A DNA stretch of 64,000 nucleotides from Allobosea lathyri (GTDB lineage: Bacteria; Pseudomonadota; Alphaproteobacteria; Rhizobiales; Beijerinckiaceae). Shown here in pieces: positions 9,132 to 19,444 of the stretch. The stretch's first letter is position 1. Each line of letters begins with the position of its first letter. The notes below the pieces were generated by a model. It searched no databases and was not told the origin of the DNA. It saw only the letters and a program-made list of their open reading frames with translations. The DNA is taken from positions 62,001 to 126,000 of the forward strand of contig NZ_FNUY01000007.1 in the NCBI RefSeq assembly GCF_900108245.1. Direction: 5' to 3'. The position numbers were made by a program, and so were the translations under genes.

Positions 9132-9779
9132 TTAGCCAACCCTGCCATAGCCCGCGAATTTCGCCGAGACACGCGCCATCTCCGCCTCGTCGAGAATGAC
9201 CGGATCGAGGCCCGATGCGAGAATATCGAGATACTCTCCCGCGAGGTTCTCGACTTCGCCGGCGATGTTGTGCGCGCCGGCAAGCGAGCTCCCGAGCGCG
9301 ATGACGCCGTGATTGGCGAGCAGCACCGCCTTGCGCCCCTCCAGAGCCTTCACGGCGTTGCTGGCGAGCTCGGGGGAGCCGAAGGTGGCGTATTCGGCAC
9401 AGCGCACGTCCGCGCCACCGCAGAGCGCGATCATGTAGTGGAAGGCCGGGATGCCGCGCCGCGTGCAGGCGAGAGCAGTCGCGCGCGGCGAATGGGTGTG
9501 CACGATCGCCTGCGCATCGGGCCGCGCCTTGTAGATCGCCGCATGGAACGGCCATTCGGAGGACGGCTTGCGCGCGCCCTCCAGAACTGCGCCTTCGAGC
9601 GACAGATGGATCAGATCCTCTGGCTTCGTCTGGGCATAGGGCAGCACTGACGGTGTGATCAGGAAGCCCTCGCCGCTGCGCGCTGAGACATTGCCCGATT
9701 TCGAGGGGCAGAACCCGGCCTTGTCGATCGCCTGTGCGACCGCGACGATTTCGGCCCGCAACACTGCTTCAGTCATCAT
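9132..9779 (-). CDS. class II aldolase, probably 5-methylthioribulose-1-phosphate aldolase of the DHAP shunt
   Basis: Protein of 215 residues in the class II aldolase/adducin (FucA/AraD) family. Zinc ligands are visible as HTHS and NHGVI, and the Glu in [11 protein letters not shown] is the family acid/base or ligand position. It overlaps the end of mtnA by ATGA, so the two are probably translationally coupled. With mtnA, mtnP and apt alongside, the likely reaction is cleavage of 5-methylthioribulose-1-phosphate to DHAP and methylthioacetaldehyde. A related member, MtnB, would instead dehydrate the same substrate, but no mtnC or mtnD genes are present here. Substrate is inferred from context; the fold and metal site are certain. 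Confidence 0.85.
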   Translation of the reverse strand: MMTEAVLRAEIVAVAQAIDKAGFCPSKSGNVSARSGEGFLITPSVLPYAQTKPEDLIHLSLEGAVLEGARKPSSEWPFHAAIYKARPDAQAIVHTHSPRATALACTRRGIPAFHYMIALCGGADVRCAEYATFGSPELASNAVKALEGRKAVLLANHGVIALGSSLAGAHNIAGEVENLAGEYLDILASGLDPVILDEAEMARVSAKFAGYGRVG

Positions 9780-10879
9780 GCGGCTCCAGCCAGATCGGGA
9801 AAGAGTTTCGCCAGCCCCTCGCTGCTGGCAGGCGCGATACCGCGCTCGGTGATCAGGCCCGTCACCAGTCGCGCTGGCGTGACGTCGAAGGCGGGGTTGG
9901 CGGCGTTGCTGCCGGGCGCGACGACGCGGACCTGTTCGACCTCGCCCGTCTCGCTCAGGCCTGAGAGATGCGTGACCTCGCGGGAGGAGCGCTCCTCGAT
10001 CGGGATCTCGCGCAGGCCGTCGCGCAGGCTCCAGTCGATCGTCGGCGAGGGCAGCGCGACATAGAACGGCACGCCGTTGTCATGCGCCGCCAACGCCTTG
10101 AGATAGGTGCCGATCTTGTTGGCGACGTCGCCGGTGGCCGTCGTGCGGTCGGTGCCGACGATGACCATGTCGACCTGACCGTGCTGCATCAGATGCCCGC
10201 CGGCATTGTCCGAGATTACCGTATGCGGCACGCCATGGCCGCCGAGCTCATAGGCCGTCAGCGCCGCGCCCTGATTGCGTGGCCGGGTCTCGTCGACCCA
10301 GACATGCACGGGTATCCCGGCATCATGGGCCATGTAGATCGGCGCGAGCGCCGTGCCCCAATCGACCGTCGCGAGCCAGCCGGCATTGCAATGCGTCAGG
10401 ATGTTGATGGGTTCGCCAGCCGGTTTGCGCGCGGCGATCCCGCTGATTACGGTCAGCCCGTGCTCGCCGATGGCGCGACAGAGCGCGACATCCTCGTCGC
10501 AGAGCAGAGCAGCCTCGGCATAGGCCGCCTGGGCCCGCGACCGGGCCTTCAGGCCGATGAGCCGGGCACGCATCCGGCTCAAGGCCCAGTGCAGGTTGAC
10601 TGCCGTCGGTCGCGTCGCCCCCAGCAGCGCCAGGGCGGCCTCCAGCCCCGCATCGGAGGGGTCTTCGCGCATCGCCAGCGCCACGCCATAGGCCGCGGTC
10701 GCACCGATCAGCGGCGCCCCGCGCACGACCATGCTGCGGATCGCCTCCGCCGCCTGCCCGGTCGAGCCGAGCGTCAGCGTCTCGAAGCGGAAAGGCAGCC
10801 GGGTCTGGTCGATGACGCAGACGCGCCAGCCGTCCTGGGCGAGCCAGATCGTGCGATAGGCCTGACCGTTGATCTTCAT
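9776..10879 (-). CDS. mtnA: S-methyl-5-thioribose-1-phosphate isomerase
   Basis: Enzyme of 367 residues that isomerises 5-methylthioribose-1-phosphate to the ribulose form in methionine salvage. Family motifs are [26 protein letters not shown] (catalytic Cys), ISDNAGG and [18 protein letters not shown] (catalytic Asp). The length and N-terminus match MtnA rather than eIF2B subunits. It lies downstream of apt, separated by a palindromic element, and upstream of the overlapping aldolase gene, forming one pathway cluster. Confidence 0.95.
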   Translation of the reverse strand: MKINGQAYRTIWLAQDGWRVCVIDQTRLPFRFETLTLGSTGQAAEAIRSMVVRGAPLIGATAAYGVALAMREDPSDAGLEAALALLGATRPTAVNLHWALSRMRARLIGLKARSRAQAAYAEAALLCDEDVALCRAIGEHGLTVISGIAARKPAGEPINILTHCNAGWLATVDWGTALAPIYMAHDAGIPVHVWVDETRPRNQGAALTAYELGGHGVPHTVISDNAGGHLMQHGQVDMVIVGTDRTTATGDVANKIGTYLKALAAHDNGVPFYVALPSPTIDWSLRDGLREIPIEERSSREVTHLSGLSETGEVEQVRVVAPGSNAANPAFDVTPARLVTGLITERGIAPASSEGLAKLFPDLAGAA

Positions 10880-10914
10880 GCCTGCATGCCCTCGTAGAGA
10901 AAGGCCGTGATAAC

Positions 10915-11026
10915 CTCAGCCCTCATCCTGAGGAGCCGCACGGCGGCGTCTCGAAGGATGATCCAGAGCACGCTGAAACAACCTTCGAGACGCGGACTGC
11001 GTCCGCTCCTCAGGATGAGGGCTGAG
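10915..11026. repeat. dispersed palindromic repeat, family B (paired units)
   Basis: Two facing arms, 10915-10958 and 10982-11026, share CAGCCCTCATCCTGAGGAGC and GCGTCTCGAAGG and are inverted relative to each other. The element lies inside the methionine-salvage cluster between apt and mtnA, so it may set different transcript levels for the two halves. Confidence 0.87.
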
Positions 11027-11041
11027 GGCGAATTCACGGCC

Positions 11042-11569
11042 TCAATGCCCGGCGAAGGAGACCAGCGTGCGCACGGGGACCCCGAGCCGCCTGATCTTGT
11101 CCGCGCCGCCGAGATCGGGCAGGTCGACGATGAAGCAGGCCGCAACGACCTCGGCACCGAGGCCCGACAGCAGGTTGACCGCGCCCTCCGCCGTGCCGCC
11201 CGTCGCGATCAGGTCGTCGACCAGGAGCACGCGCTCGCCGCGCTTGACCGCATCCTTGTGCACCTCGATCTCGTCGGTGCCGTATTCGAGCGAATAGGTG
11301 ATGCTGACTGTTTCATGCGGCAGCTTGCCCTTCTTGCGGACGGGGATGAACCCGGCCGAAAGCTGATGCGCCACCGCCCCGCCGAGGATGAAGCCGCGCG
11401 CCTCGATGCCGGCGATCTTGGCGATCTTCAGCCCGGCAAAGGGCTGCACCAGCTCGTCGACGGCACGGCGAAACGCCCGCGCATCGCCAAGCAGCGTGGT
11501 GATGTCGCGAAAGGTGATCCCGGGCTTGGGATAGTCCGGGATCGCGCGGATGGTGTCGGCGAGGTTCAT
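11042..11569 (-). CDS. apt: adenine phosphoribosyltransferase
   Basis: Purine-salvage enzyme of 175 residues (typical for the family) converting adenine and PRPP to AMP. It starts [20 protein letters not shown]. The PRPP loop is [15 protein letters not shown], and [12 protein letters not shown] is the hinge-side motif. The open frame extends upstream into the end of mtnP, but the homologous start is ATG 11569, with GAGAG ahead of it. In this cluster it recycles the adenine released by MtnP, 74 bases upstream. Confidence 0.94.
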   Translation of the reverse strand: MNLADTIRAIPDYPKPGITFRDITTLLGDARAFRRAVDELVQPFAGLKIAKIAGIEARGFILGGAVAHQLSAGFIPVRKKGKLPHETVSITYSLEYGTDEIEVHKDAVKRGERVLLVDDLIATGGTAEGAVNLLSGLGAEVVAACFIVDLPDLGGADKIRRLGVPVRTLVSFAGH

Positions 11570-11643
11570 CGCATGGCTCTCGGGCACGGAAGCGTCGGCC
11601 GCCTTGGTCGGACCTGCGCGGCGCTTCGTCAAGGGCGGGCTCG

Positions 11644-12522
11644 TCACCTTGCCCTCAGCACCCGGCCGGCCACCGCATCGAGCTTCGCCAGCAAAGCAGG
11701 GTCGCGGAAGTCCGGCGCGGTGATGATGGCGCTGTCGAGCGCTTTGTGCGAGCCGACTGGGCAATCCTCGCGCTGTGCAGGGAAGTCTGCCGCCAGCCGC
11801 GCGACCAGGCGGCGTGCCTTCTCGGCATTCTCATGCAGCACCGCGACCACAGAGGCGACATCGACAGTCGACTGCTCCGGGTGCCAGCAATCGAAATCCG
11901 TCACCATCGCGACCGTCGCATAGGTGATCTCGGCCTCGCGGGCGAGCTTGGCCTCAGGCATCGCCGTCATGCCGATCAGATCATAGCCCAGCGCCTTGTA
12001 GGACAGCGATTCCGCATAGGTCGAGAATTGCGGGCCTTCCATCGTTACCAGCGTGCCACCGCGGACGAAGGGCAGCTCTTCGGCGGTGGCGGCTTCCGCC
12101 AGCCGCGCCTGCAATGCCGGACCGACCGGGCGGGCGAAGGAGACATGCGCGACACAGCCCTTGCCGAAGAAGGAGCTCTCGCGCCTCACCGTGCGGTCGA
12201 CGAACTGGTCGACCAGCACGAACAGGCCGGGATAAAGCTCGGACTTGTAGGAGCCGCAGGCCGAGAGCGAGACCAGATCGGTCACGCCCGCACGCTTCAG
12301 AACGTCGATATTGGCGCGATAATTGATTTCGGAGGGGGGCAGCACGTGGCCGCGGCCATGGCGCGGCAGGAAGACGATCTTGGTCTTGCCGATCCGGCCG
12401 ATGCGCAGGACGTCCGATGGCTCGCCCCAGGGGCTGGTGATGCGCTCTTCGCGCAGATCGGTCAGACCCGGCAGATCGTAGATGCCCGATCCGCCGATGA
12501 TTCCGAGAACGGCTTCGCTCAT
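11644..12522 (-). CDS. mtnP: S-methyl-5'-thioadenosine phosphorylase
   Basis: Phosphorylase of 292 residues that splits 5'-methylthioadenosine into adenine and 5-methylthioribose-1-phosphate. Motifs are [22 protein letters not shown] (phosphate site), [29 protein letters not shown] and VTDFDCW. The Asp of VTDFDCW indicates adenine-type purine specificity. GAAGGAATC lies just ahead of ATG 12522; an upstream start at 12543 lacks this support. It is first in a minus-strand run with apt, mtnA and the aldolase. Confidence 0.95.
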   Translation of the reverse strand: MSEAVLGIIGGSGIYDLPGLTDLREERITSPWGEPSDVLRIGRIGKTKIVFLPRHGRGHVLPPSEINYRANIDVLKRAGVTDLVSLSACGSYKSELYPGLFVLVDQFVDRTVRRESSFFGKGCVAHVSFARPVGPALQARLAEAATAEELPFVRGGTLVTMEGPQFSTYAESLSYKALGYDLIGMTAMPEAKLAREAEITYATVAMVTDFDCWHPEQSTVDVASVVAVLHENAEKARRLVARLAADFPAQREDCPVGSHKALDSAIITAPDFRDPALLAKLDAVAGRVLRAR

Positions 12523-12610
12523 GCGTGATTCCTTCGTGAGCACCGGACAGATCAGCTTTATGTGACGGTTTTAACGACGTCGCCGTCATGGCCACCGATC
12601 CGGCAAAACG

Positions 12611-12633
12611 AAAAAGGCCCCGTTTCCGGGGCC
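12611..12633 (-). terminator. intrinsic terminator of the petABC operon
   Basis: Read on the minus strand, GGCCCCG pairs with CGGGGCC around a GAAA loop and is followed by TTTTT. It lies 22 bases after the petC stop and before mtnP, so it ends the cytochrome bc1 transcript. Confidence 0.9.
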
Positions 12634-12654
12634 CCTTCCTGATATCTCGGCTGC

Positions 12655-13539
12655 TTAGTGAGCCGCCGAACCGTCGGGCATGCGGGCCCAGACCTTCTTC
12701 TTGGTGTAGTAGAGCAGGCTGCCGAAGATCAGCAGGAAGACCATGACCTGCAGGCCGGTGCGCTTGCGCGCCTCCATATGCGGCTCGGCCGCCCAGACCA
12801 GGAAGGCCGCCACGTCCTTGCCATACTGATCGACAGTCTCGGGCACCGGCGACTTGCCATCCGCGCCCTTGGGATATTCGACCTGCCCGTCGGAGATCGG
12901 CTTGGGCATCGCGATCAGGTGACCGGGCATATAGGTGTTGAAGTACTGGCCCGGCAGCAAAGGCGGCGTGCCCTCGGGCGGCGGGTCCTTGTAGCCGGTC
13001 ATGAGGGCATGGATGTAGTCGGGTCCCTGCTCCTGATACTGGGTGAAGATGTCGAAGATGAACTGCGGGAAGCCGCGCTCATAGGTGCGCGCCTTGGCGA
13101 TCACCGAGAGATCGACCGGAAGCGCGCCGCCATTGGCCGCGCGCGCCGCCTGCTCGTTGGGGAACGGCGCCGGGAAGGGATCGGCGGCCCGGCCCGGACG
13201 GTCGAACATCTCGCCCTGGTCGTTGGGGCCGTCCTTGACCGTATAGGTCGCGGCCAGCGCATTCACCTGTCCCGGCGTGAACTCCGGACCACCAGGCTGG
13301 GCCAGGTTGCGGATGCGCAGCAGCGACATCGAATGGCAGTTGGCGCAGACTTCCTTGACGACCTTGAAGCCGCGCTGGAGCTGGGCTCGGTCGAACTTGC
13401 CGAACGGCCCGGAGAAGGACCAGCTCATCTGCGGCGGGATGACCCGCCCTTCGGCTGCCTGCGCCGAGGGCACGGAGAGCGAGAGCGAAAGCCCGGTGGC
13501 AAGACCCGTCAGGGCCAGACGAAACGAAATCGTGCTCAT
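12655..13539 (-). CDS. petC: cytochrome c1 of the bc1 complex
   Basis: Periplasm-facing, membrane-anchored haem protein of 294 residues. A signal peptide runs to about residue 29 (SAQAAEG). The haem c site is CANCH (Cys65, Cys68, His69), and the axial Met is likely in NTYMPGHLIAMPKP. One C-terminal membrane helix (LQVMVFLLIFGSLLYYTKKK) holds it in place. It passes electrons from the Rieske protein to soluble or membrane cytochrome c. It is the last gene of petABC, 6 bases after petB, and is not fused to it as in some Bradyrhizobium fbcH genes. Confidence 0.96.
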   Translation of the reverse strand: MSTISFRLALTGLATGLSLSLSVPSAQAAEGRVIPPQMSWSFSGPFGKFDRAQLQRGFKVVKEVCANCHSMSLLRIRNLAQPGGPEFTPGQVNALAATYTVKDGPNDQGEMFDRPGRAADPFPAPFPNEQAARAANGGALPVDLSVIAKARTYERGFPQFIFDIFTQYQEQGPDYIHALMTGYKDPPPEGTPPLLPGQYFNTYMPGHLIAMPKPISDGQVEYPKGADGKSPVPETVDQYGKDVAAFLVWAAEPHMEARKRTGLQVMVFLLIFGSLLYYTKKKVWARMPDGSAAH

Positions 13540-13545
13540 CTTTCG

Positions 13546-14829
13546 TCAGCCCTTGGCGTTCGGTTCAGCAGCGGTGGCAGTCGCAAGACGCGCGCCCGAA
13601 CCGCCCTTGAGGGATCCCAGCACCGAATCGGCGATCGAGCTCGGCAGCGGCTTGGGCTTCTCGAACAGGCCCACGACGAACAGGGCCACGAAGAAGCCGA
13701 AATACAGCACCGTGAAGATTCGCGAATAGGTCACGAAGGGCTCTTCCGCCGGCATGGCGCCGAGATAGCCGAGCACGATGCAGGTGACGAGGAAGGCCCA
13801 GAACAGCACGCGCGCCACCGGACGATAGGTCATCGACTTGACCTTGGACGTGTCGATCCAGGGCAGGAAGGCGAGCACGACGATGGCAGCGCCCATGGCG
13901 AGCACGCCGCCGAGCTTGTCGGGAATGGCGCGCAGGATCGCGTAGAACGGCAGGAAGTACCATTCGGGCACGATATGCGTCGGCGTCACCGCCGGGTTGG
14001 CCGGGATGTAGTTGTCGGCATGGCCCATGAAGTTGGGCTGATAGAACACGAAATAGGAGAACACGAAGATGAAGCAGACCATCCCGAAGATGTCTTTGAT
14101 GGTCGCGTAGGGCGTGAACGGCACCGTGTCCTTGGCGACGTTCTTCACCTCGACGCCGGTCGGGTTGTTCTGCCCGACGACATGCAGCGCCCAGATGTGC
14201 AGGATCACCACGCCGAAGATCATGAACGGCAGCAGGTAATGCAGCGAGAAGAAGCGGTTCAGCGTCGGATTGTCGACCGAGTAGCCGCCCCACAGGAAGG
14301 TCACGATCGTCTCGCCGATCACCGGCAGGGCCGAGAACAGGTTGGTGATGACGGTCGCGCCCCAGAAGGACATCTGGCCCCAGGGCAGGACATAGCCCAT
14401 GAACGCCGTCGCCATCATCAGCAGGAAGATGATCACGCCGAGGATCCAGAGCACCTCGCGGGGTGCCTTGTACGAGCCGTAATAGAGCCCGCGGAAGATG
14501 TGGACGTAGACCGCGACGAAGAACATCGAGGCGCCGTTGGCGTGCAGGTAGCGCAGCAGCCAGCCGAAATTCACGTCGCGCATGATGTGCTCGACGGAGT
14601 TGAACGCCATGGTCGAATGCGGCGTGTAATGCATCGCCAGGATGATGCCGGTGACGATCTGAGCCACCAGCATGAACACGAGGATGCCGCCGAAGGTCCA
14701 GAAATAGTTCAGGTTGCGCGGCACAGGATAAGACACCGCGGAATCATGCATGAGGCGCACGATCGGCAGACGAGCGTCCAGCCAGCGTTCGATGCCCGTT
14801 TTCGGGACGTAGGAGCTATGACCACTCAT
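13546..14829 (-). CDS. petB: cytochrome b of the bc1 complex
   Basis: Polytopic haem protein of 427 residues with about eight membrane helices. It has paired His haem ligands on helices B and D (for example MHYTPHSTM), the Qo-site PEWY motif (VPEWYFLPF) and an alphaproteobacterial C-terminal extension. It oxidises ubiquinol at the Qo site and reduces quinone at Qi. GAGG lies upstream of the ATG. It stands between petA and petC. Confidence 0.97.
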   Translation of the reverse strand: MSGHSSYVPKTGIERWLDARLPIVRLMHDSAVSYPVPRNLNYFWTFGGILVFMLVAQIVTGIILAMHYTPHSTMAFNSVEHIMRDVNFGWLLRYLHANGASMFFVAVYVHIFRGLYYGSYKAPREVLWILGVIIFLLMMATAFMGYVLPWGQMSFWGATVITNLFSALPVIGETIVTFLWGGYSVDNPTLNRFFSLHYLLPFMIFGVVILHIWALHVVGQNNPTGVEVKNVAKDTVPFTPYATIKDIFGMVCFIFVFSYFVFYQPNFMGHADNYIPANPAVTPTHIVPEWYFLPFYAILRAIPDKLGGVLAMGAAIVVLAFLPWIDTSKVKSMTYRPVARVLFWAFLVTCIVLGYLGAMPAEEPFVTYSRIFTVLYFGFFVALFVVGLFEKPKPLPSSIADSVLGSLKGGSGARLATATAAEPNAKG

Positions 14830-14885
14830 GAAGAATGCCTCAGGGCTGTCAGATCATCGCGGGAGAACGTCGAGTCGCGCACGGC

Positions 14886-15437
14886 TCAACCGATCCTGAT
14901 CTTGGTGTCGGTGCTGAACGCATAGGGCGGCACCGGCAGGTTGAGCGGCGCCGGACCCTTGCGGATGCGGCCGGAGGAATCGTAATGCGAGCCGTGGCAG
15001 GGGCAGAACCAGCCGTCGAAATCGCCCTTCGGATCGCCGGGCGAATTGCCGAGCGGCACGCAGCCGAGATGGGTGCAGTTGCCGTAGACGACGAGGAAAG
15101 GCTCGTGGCCGGCCTTGGTGCGCTGCTGGTCGGTCTGCGGATCGCGCAGCGTAGCGATATCCACGGCAAGCGCCTCGTCGATCTCTTTCTTGGTACGGTG
15201 ACGCACGAAGATCAGCTTGCCGCGCCAGAACAGCTTGATCGCCATCCCTTCCGCGATCGGGGCGAGATCGACATCCATCGGCGCGCCGGCGGCGATCGTC
15301 TGCGCGTCGGGAGCGAGCTGGCTGATCAGCGGAATGAGCACGCCGCCAATGCCGACGACACCGGCAGCACCGGTAGCCAGCATCAGGAAATCGCGGCGTG
15401 TGGTTTCGGTCGATTTCGTATCGGTCGCGTGAGCCAC
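14886..15437 (-). CDS. petA: ubiquinol-cytochrome c reductase Rieske iron-sulfur subunit
   Basis: 2Fe-2S subunit of 183 residues. A twin-arginine signal-anchor (TRRDFLMLATG, then a hydrophobic stretch to about residue 40) places the head in the periplasm. Cluster ligands are in CTHLGC (Cys121, His123) and CPCHGSHYD (Cys145, His148); Cys126 and Cys147 form the stabilising disulphide. It begins at GTG 15437 with GAGGA eight bases upstream. First gene of petABC. Confidence 0.96.
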   Translation of the reverse strand: MAHATDTKSTETTRRDFLMLATGAAGVVGIGGVLIPLISQLAPDAQTIAAGAPMDVDLAPIAEGMAIKLFWRGKLIFVRHRTKKEIDEALAVDIATLRDPQTDQQRTKAGHEPFLVVYGNCTHLGCVPLGNSPGDPKGDFDGWFCPCHGSHYDSSGRIRKGPAPLNLPVPPYAFSTDTKIRIG

Positions 15438-15628
15438 GATCCAATCCTCTGCACTTCACTCAAGCCTGGAACGGCTCAAAAATAGGGCCTCGCACCCGTC
15501 TTAGGGGCGCGTCGTCGCTGCCGCAATGCGGCGGCACGTCACTGTCGCGCTCTTTGGCATGCAGTTTGGACGAAGTCTACTGTTGCACGAGGGACTGCGA
15601 CGCATGGCGCACAGTCGCGCGGCAGGGC

Positions 15629-17494
15629 TCAGGCCGGAACCATTTCCGGGTCGGTGGCTGCGAGGAATCCCCCCGACTGCCGCGACCAGAGCCGGGCATA
15701 AAGCCCGCCGCGCGCCACGAGCTCGGCATGGCTGCCGATATCGACGACACGCCCCTTGTCGAGCACGATCAAACGGTCGAGCGCGGCGATGGTCGAGAGC
15801 CGGTGCGCGATGGCGATCACGGTCTTGCCCTGCATCAGCGCGCTGAGCTGCTCCTGGATCGTCGCCTCGACCTCCGAATCGAGCGCCGAGGTGGCCTCGT
15901 CCAGAATCAGGATCGGCGCATCCTTCAGCAGCACGCGGGCAATCGCGATGCGCTGGCGCTGGCCGCCCGACAGCTTCACGCCGCGCTCGCCGACCCGCGA
16001 ATCGAAGCCCTGGCGCCCGTCCTGGTCGCTGAGGCCCAGCACGAAATCATGCGCCGATGCCTGTCGCGCGGCACGGGCGATCTCGTCCTCGGTGGAGCCG
16101 ATCCGGCCATAGGCGATATTGTCGCCGATCGAGCGGTGCAGCAGCGAATTGTCCTGCGTCACCATGCCGATCTGCGCGCGAAGCGAATCCTGGGTGACCT
16201 GGGCGATGTCCTGCCCGTCGATCAGGATGCGCCCGCCCTCCAGCGGGTAGAGCCGCAGCAGCAGGTTGACCAGCGTCGACTTGCCGGCGCCAGACGGCCC
16301 GACGAGCCCGATCTTCTCGCCCGGAGCGATCGCGAGATCGAGCCCTTCGAACAGGCCGCCGCCCTTGCCGTAGTTGAAGCGCACATGTTCGAAGCGGATG
16401 CCGCCCTTGTCGACGACCAGCGGCACGGCATCGGGCGCATCGGTGAGGTCATGCGGCTTGGCGATGGTCTCCATGCTCTCCTGCACCGAGCCGATATTCT
16501 CGAACACGCCGCGGACGAGATGGATCAGCCAGCCCGACATCTGCACGAGGCGCAGCACGAGCCCGATCGTAGCTGCGACCGCGCCGGGCGTCATGCTGCC
16601 ATGGCTCCAGAGCAGCAGGCTCAGCCCGGCCGTCGCAACGACTAGCAGGCTGTTCATCGTCTGCAGGATCACGCTGACGCCGGTGATCAGCCGGGACAAA
16701 TTGAGGAAGGCTGCGTTCCAGCGCGTCAGCGAATCGCGCACGGCCGAGCGCTCGGCATCGGCGCGGGCGAACAGCTTGACCGTGAGGATATTGGTGTAGG
16801 AATCGACGATCCGCCCTGTCGTCGAAGAGCGGCCGAGCGAATTGGCCTCCGAGCGCTTCTTGGCGCGCGGCACGAAATAGACCAGCAGCGCGATATAGGC
16901 CGCCAGCCACACCAGCACGGGCAGCATCAGCCACAGGCTCGTCGAGCCGAAGAAACCGATCGCGACCGCGACGAAGATCAGGGCGTACCAGAGATCGTCG
17001 ATGATCTCGATCGTGGCGCCGCGGATCGACTGGCCGGCCTGGATGACCCGCGAGGACAGCCGGCCGGCGAAATCGTTCTGGAAATAGCCGAGCGCGTGCC
17101 CGAGCGTGTAGACGTGGTTGCGCCAGCGGATCTGGTTGGTGATCTGCGGCACCACGACCTGGTCGACGATGGCGTGATTGGCGAAATAGATCAGCGGCCT
17201 GACGACGACGAGCAGGAAGGCTGCGCCCGCCAGCAGCCAGCCATGGTCGCGGAAGATCGTCTGCGGCGATTGGGTCGAGAGCAGGTCGACGAACCAGCCG
17301 ACCATCAGATACATCAGCGCCTCGATGCCGCTGAAGCCCAGTCCGGTCAGCATGATCAGGGCCATCCAGCCCTTCACGCCCTTGATGTGATGCCACATGA
17401 ACGGCCAGACGCCGCGCGGCGGCGTCTCGCGCTCGTCGAAGGGCGCGAAGACATCGACCCGGGTTTCGAGATAGCGGAACAGGGCGGCAAACAT
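15629..17494 (-). CDS. ABC exporter half-transporter (membrane domain fused to ATPase)
   Basis: Protein of 621 residues: an N-terminal six-helix type 1 exporter domain (about 45-345) and a C-terminal nucleotide-binding domain. The Walker A is GPSGAGKSTL, the signature is LSGGQRQRIAIARVLL, and the Walker B is LILDEATSALD, with H-loop IAIAHRLSTIAALD. All catalytic motifs are intact. It should act as a homodimer exporting a lipid, peptide or drug. The substrate cannot be read from sequence. It is monocistronic. Confidence 0.93.
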   Translation of the reverse strand: MFAALFRYLETRVDVFAPFDERETPPRGVWPFMWHHIKGVKGWMALIMLTGLGFSGIEALMYLMVGWFVDLLSTQSPQTIFRDHGWLLAGAAFLLVVVRPLIYFANHAIVDQVVVPQITNQIRWRNHVYTLGHALGYFQNDFAGRLSSRVIQAGQSIRGATIEIIDDLWYALIFVAVAIGFFGSTSLWLMLPVLVWLAAYIALLVYFVPRAKKRSEANSLGRSSTTGRIVDSYTNILTVKLFARADAERSAVRDSLTRWNAAFLNLSRLITGVSVILQTMNSLLVVATAGLSLLLWSHGSMTPGAVAATIGLVLRLVQMSGWLIHLVRGVFENIGSVQESMETIAKPHDLTDAPDAVPLVVDKGGIRFEHVRFNYGKGGGLFEGLDLAIAPGEKIGLVGPSGAGKSTLVNLLLRLYPLEGGRILIDGQDIAQVTQDSLRAQIGMVTQDNSLLHRSIGDNIAYGRIGSTEDEIARAARQASAHDFVLGLSDQDGRQGFDSRVGERGVKLSGGQRQRIAIARVLLKDAPILILDEATSALDSEVEATIQEQLSALMQGKTVIAIAHRLSTIAALDRLIVLDKGRVVDIGSHAELVARGGLYARLWSRQSGGFLAATDPEMVPA

Positions 17495-17755
17495 GATCGT
17501 TCGATTAATCCCGCATATCTTTGAAATTAAGGCCCAATCGGTTCCGCGAAAACCGCTTGCCCCGACGCGTGGCGAATCGGGGCTCTCGACTATCGGTTAG
17601 CGGACGGCCAATTACGTCAGGAGCCGACTGCGCAGCGCTCGCTGCCGGCATCTTCTGATTCGCAATGTGTTGTCCGGCCGAGCCCAATACAACTCCGCCG
17701 TGACATCACGAACGCAGCCTGGAGTTGCTGAGGGCGTCGATGCTCGCGTGCCCGA

Positions 17756-18994
17756 TCAGGCGGCGACCGCACGAGGCGTGCCATCCGCCTCGGTCGCCTC
17801 CGGCTCGTGCGAGATCGGAGCGGTCAGCGGGTCGAGGACTTCAAAGGGCCGCTCGACATGCTCCGGCGACGACCGCACCAGCACGCGCAGCCCAGCCACC
17901 ACTGCGAGCAGGATCGTCGCCGCAGCCACGAAGTAGAGCAGTCCGTTGATATCGAACCGCGCCATGATGCCGGCCCCCAGCAACGGCCCCAGCGCCGAGC
18001 CGAAGCCGCTCACCAGAATCAATCGCCCGCTGACGGCCACGACACGATCGGCCGGCATCCGGTCGAGCGCATGGGCGACGCAGACCGGATAGAGCGTCGA
18101 CATGAAGCCGCCGAGCATGGCCGCGACCGGCAGGACCGTAAGCAGGCTGGGCGGAACCATCACGAGCAGCACCGCGGCAATGGCGAAACCCAGCGAGAGC
18201 GCCGCCAGCACGAGACGCCGGTCACCCCGGTCCGAAAGGCGACCGACCGGAACCTGAAAGGCCAGCCCGCCGAGCACGGCGACGAGCATGAACAGCGCGA
18301 TGGTGCCCTGCGCGATGCCGTTGGTCAGCATCCACGCCGGAACCAGCGCGTAGAAGGCACTGCTGACCATGCCGCTGATGGCGCAGCCGACGACCGCGAC
18401 GGGGGCCTGCCGCGCGAGTTCGCCATAGCGCAGCTCGCTTTCCGGAGCGATGCGCGGCGCCTCTGCCCGCGTCGTGCTCACCATCACCAGGGCCAGGGCG
18501 AAGAGCACCGTGATGATGTTGAACGGCACGGCGGAATCCATCGCCAGCTTGCCGATCAACAGCTGCCCGATCGCCAGCGCCAGGAAGGTTCCGACCATGT
18601 AAGTGGAGAACACGCGCCCGCGCTGGTCGGGCTGGGCCTTGGCGTTGAGCCAGCTTTCGGTGGTGATGAACAGGCCGACGCAGCCCATGCCGATGGCGGC
18701 GCGGCAGGCGATCCAGGCCCAGGGCGAAACGATCAGAGACATCACCGCCGTCGCCACGACGACCGTGCCGGCAAAGGCGGCATAGGCGCGGATATGACCG
18801 ATACGCTCGATCACCCGCCCGCAGCCGATCGCACCGACAGTGAAACCCGCGAAATACGCGCTGAGTACGAGTCCAGTGAGAACCGTGCCGAAATCCAGGC
18901 TGGTCAGGCGCAGCGACAGGAAGGTCACGAAGAAGCCATTGGCGAGCTGGATCAGGCTCGTGGCGACGATGAGTGTCCCGATCTGGACGAACAT
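17756..18994 (-). CDS. MFS transporter (YcaD-like)
   Basis: Twelve-helix major facilitator of 412 residues. The loop 2-3 motif GCGRVIERIGHIRAY corresponds to the MFS signature, and GRLSDRGDRRLVL is its copy in the second half. The overall pattern resembles the YcaD/YfkF group of putative efflux carriers. AGAGGAAGG ahead of ATG 18994 supports that start over the TTG at 19000. The C-terminus is hydrophilic (about 30 residues). Substrate unknown; no regulator gene adjoins it apart from the HTH gene upstream. Confidence 0.88.
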   Translation of the reverse strand: MFVQIGTLIVATSLIQLANGFFVTFLSLRLTSLDFGTVLTGLVLSAYFAGFTVGAIGCGRVIERIGHIRAYAAFAGTVVVATAVMSLIVSPWAWIACRAAIGMGCVGLFITTESWLNAKAQPDQRGRVFSTYMVGTFLALAIGQLLIGKLAMDSAVPFNIITVLFALALVMVSTTRAEAPRIAPESELRYGELARQAPVAVVGCAISGMVSSAFYALVPAWMLTNGIAQGTIALFMLVAVLGGLAFQVPVGRLSDRGDRRLVLAALSLGFAIAAVLLVMVPPSLLTVLPVAAMLGGFMSTLYPVCVAHALDRMPADRVVAVSGRLILVSGFGSALGPLLGAGIMARFDINGLLYFVAAATILLAVVAGLRVLVRSSPEHVERPFEVLDPLTAPISHEPEATEADGTPRAVAA

Positions 18995-19156
18995 AGGCAA
19001 AGCCTTCCTCTGGAGCAGGGGGCAAATGGCTGGTAACCGGCCCTTCGCTGATCCCCTGCTCCCATTTTGATATGAGGCGGACGGGCGCAGCCCGAATGCC
19101 TCCGACGCATCGATGCGCCAGTTGTCCGAGCGAACGCCTGTTCGCGATCGCCCGCG

Positions 19157-19381
19157 CTAATGCGGCGCCTGCCCGGGCTCGGGCACGTCATAGCCATCAG
19201 ACGCATAGGCGCTGAGCCTGTTGCGCAGCGTCCTTATCGAGATGCAGAGCATATTCGCCGCATGGGTGCGGTTGCCGCCGGTCTCTCTCAGCGTGGCCAG
19301 AATCAGGTCACGTTCAACATCGGCAACCGGGCGCCCGACAAGATGGTCGGCCGCATGCGGATCGGGGTTGAAATCGTGCAT
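19157..19381 (-). CDS. stand-alone Fis-type helix-turn-helix protein (FlbD/NtrC C-terminal-like)
   Basis: Small protein of 74 residues that consists almost only of an HTH_8 (Fis) domain: VERDLILATLRETGGNRTHA, then ANMLCISIRTLRNRLSAY. This is the DNA-binding tail of NtrC-class activators, closest in feel to the flagellar regulator FlbD, including the short Pro/Glu-rich end (YDVPEPGQ). The receiver and AAA+ domains are absent, and upstream sequence shows no remnant of them. AAGGAT precedes the ATG. A TTAA-N7-TTAA box lies 64-78 bases upstream. It probably binds DNA as a dimer without sigma-54 activation; targets are unknown. Confidence 0.82.
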   Translation of the reverse strand: MHDFNPDPHAADHLVGRPVADVERDLILATLRETGGNRTHAANMLCISIRTLRNRLSAYASDGYDVPEPGQAPH

Positions 19382-19444
19382 CGCATTATCCTTCGTAAGC
19401 CCCCAGCTCCAGCTCAGAAGAACAGGATGAGGCAGAGAAAACGG

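Noticed and set aside
13539-13546. Fused cytochrome b/c1 gene as in some related bacteria
   Set aside because: petB ends with its own stop and petC starts separately six bases later with a signal peptide, so the subunits are made separately.
12658-14925. A 755-codon frame on the plus strand opposite petC and petB
   Set aside because: It is His/Arg/Glu-rich with no recognisable domain and runs through two unmistakable bc1 genes. Long antisense frames are expected at this GC content.
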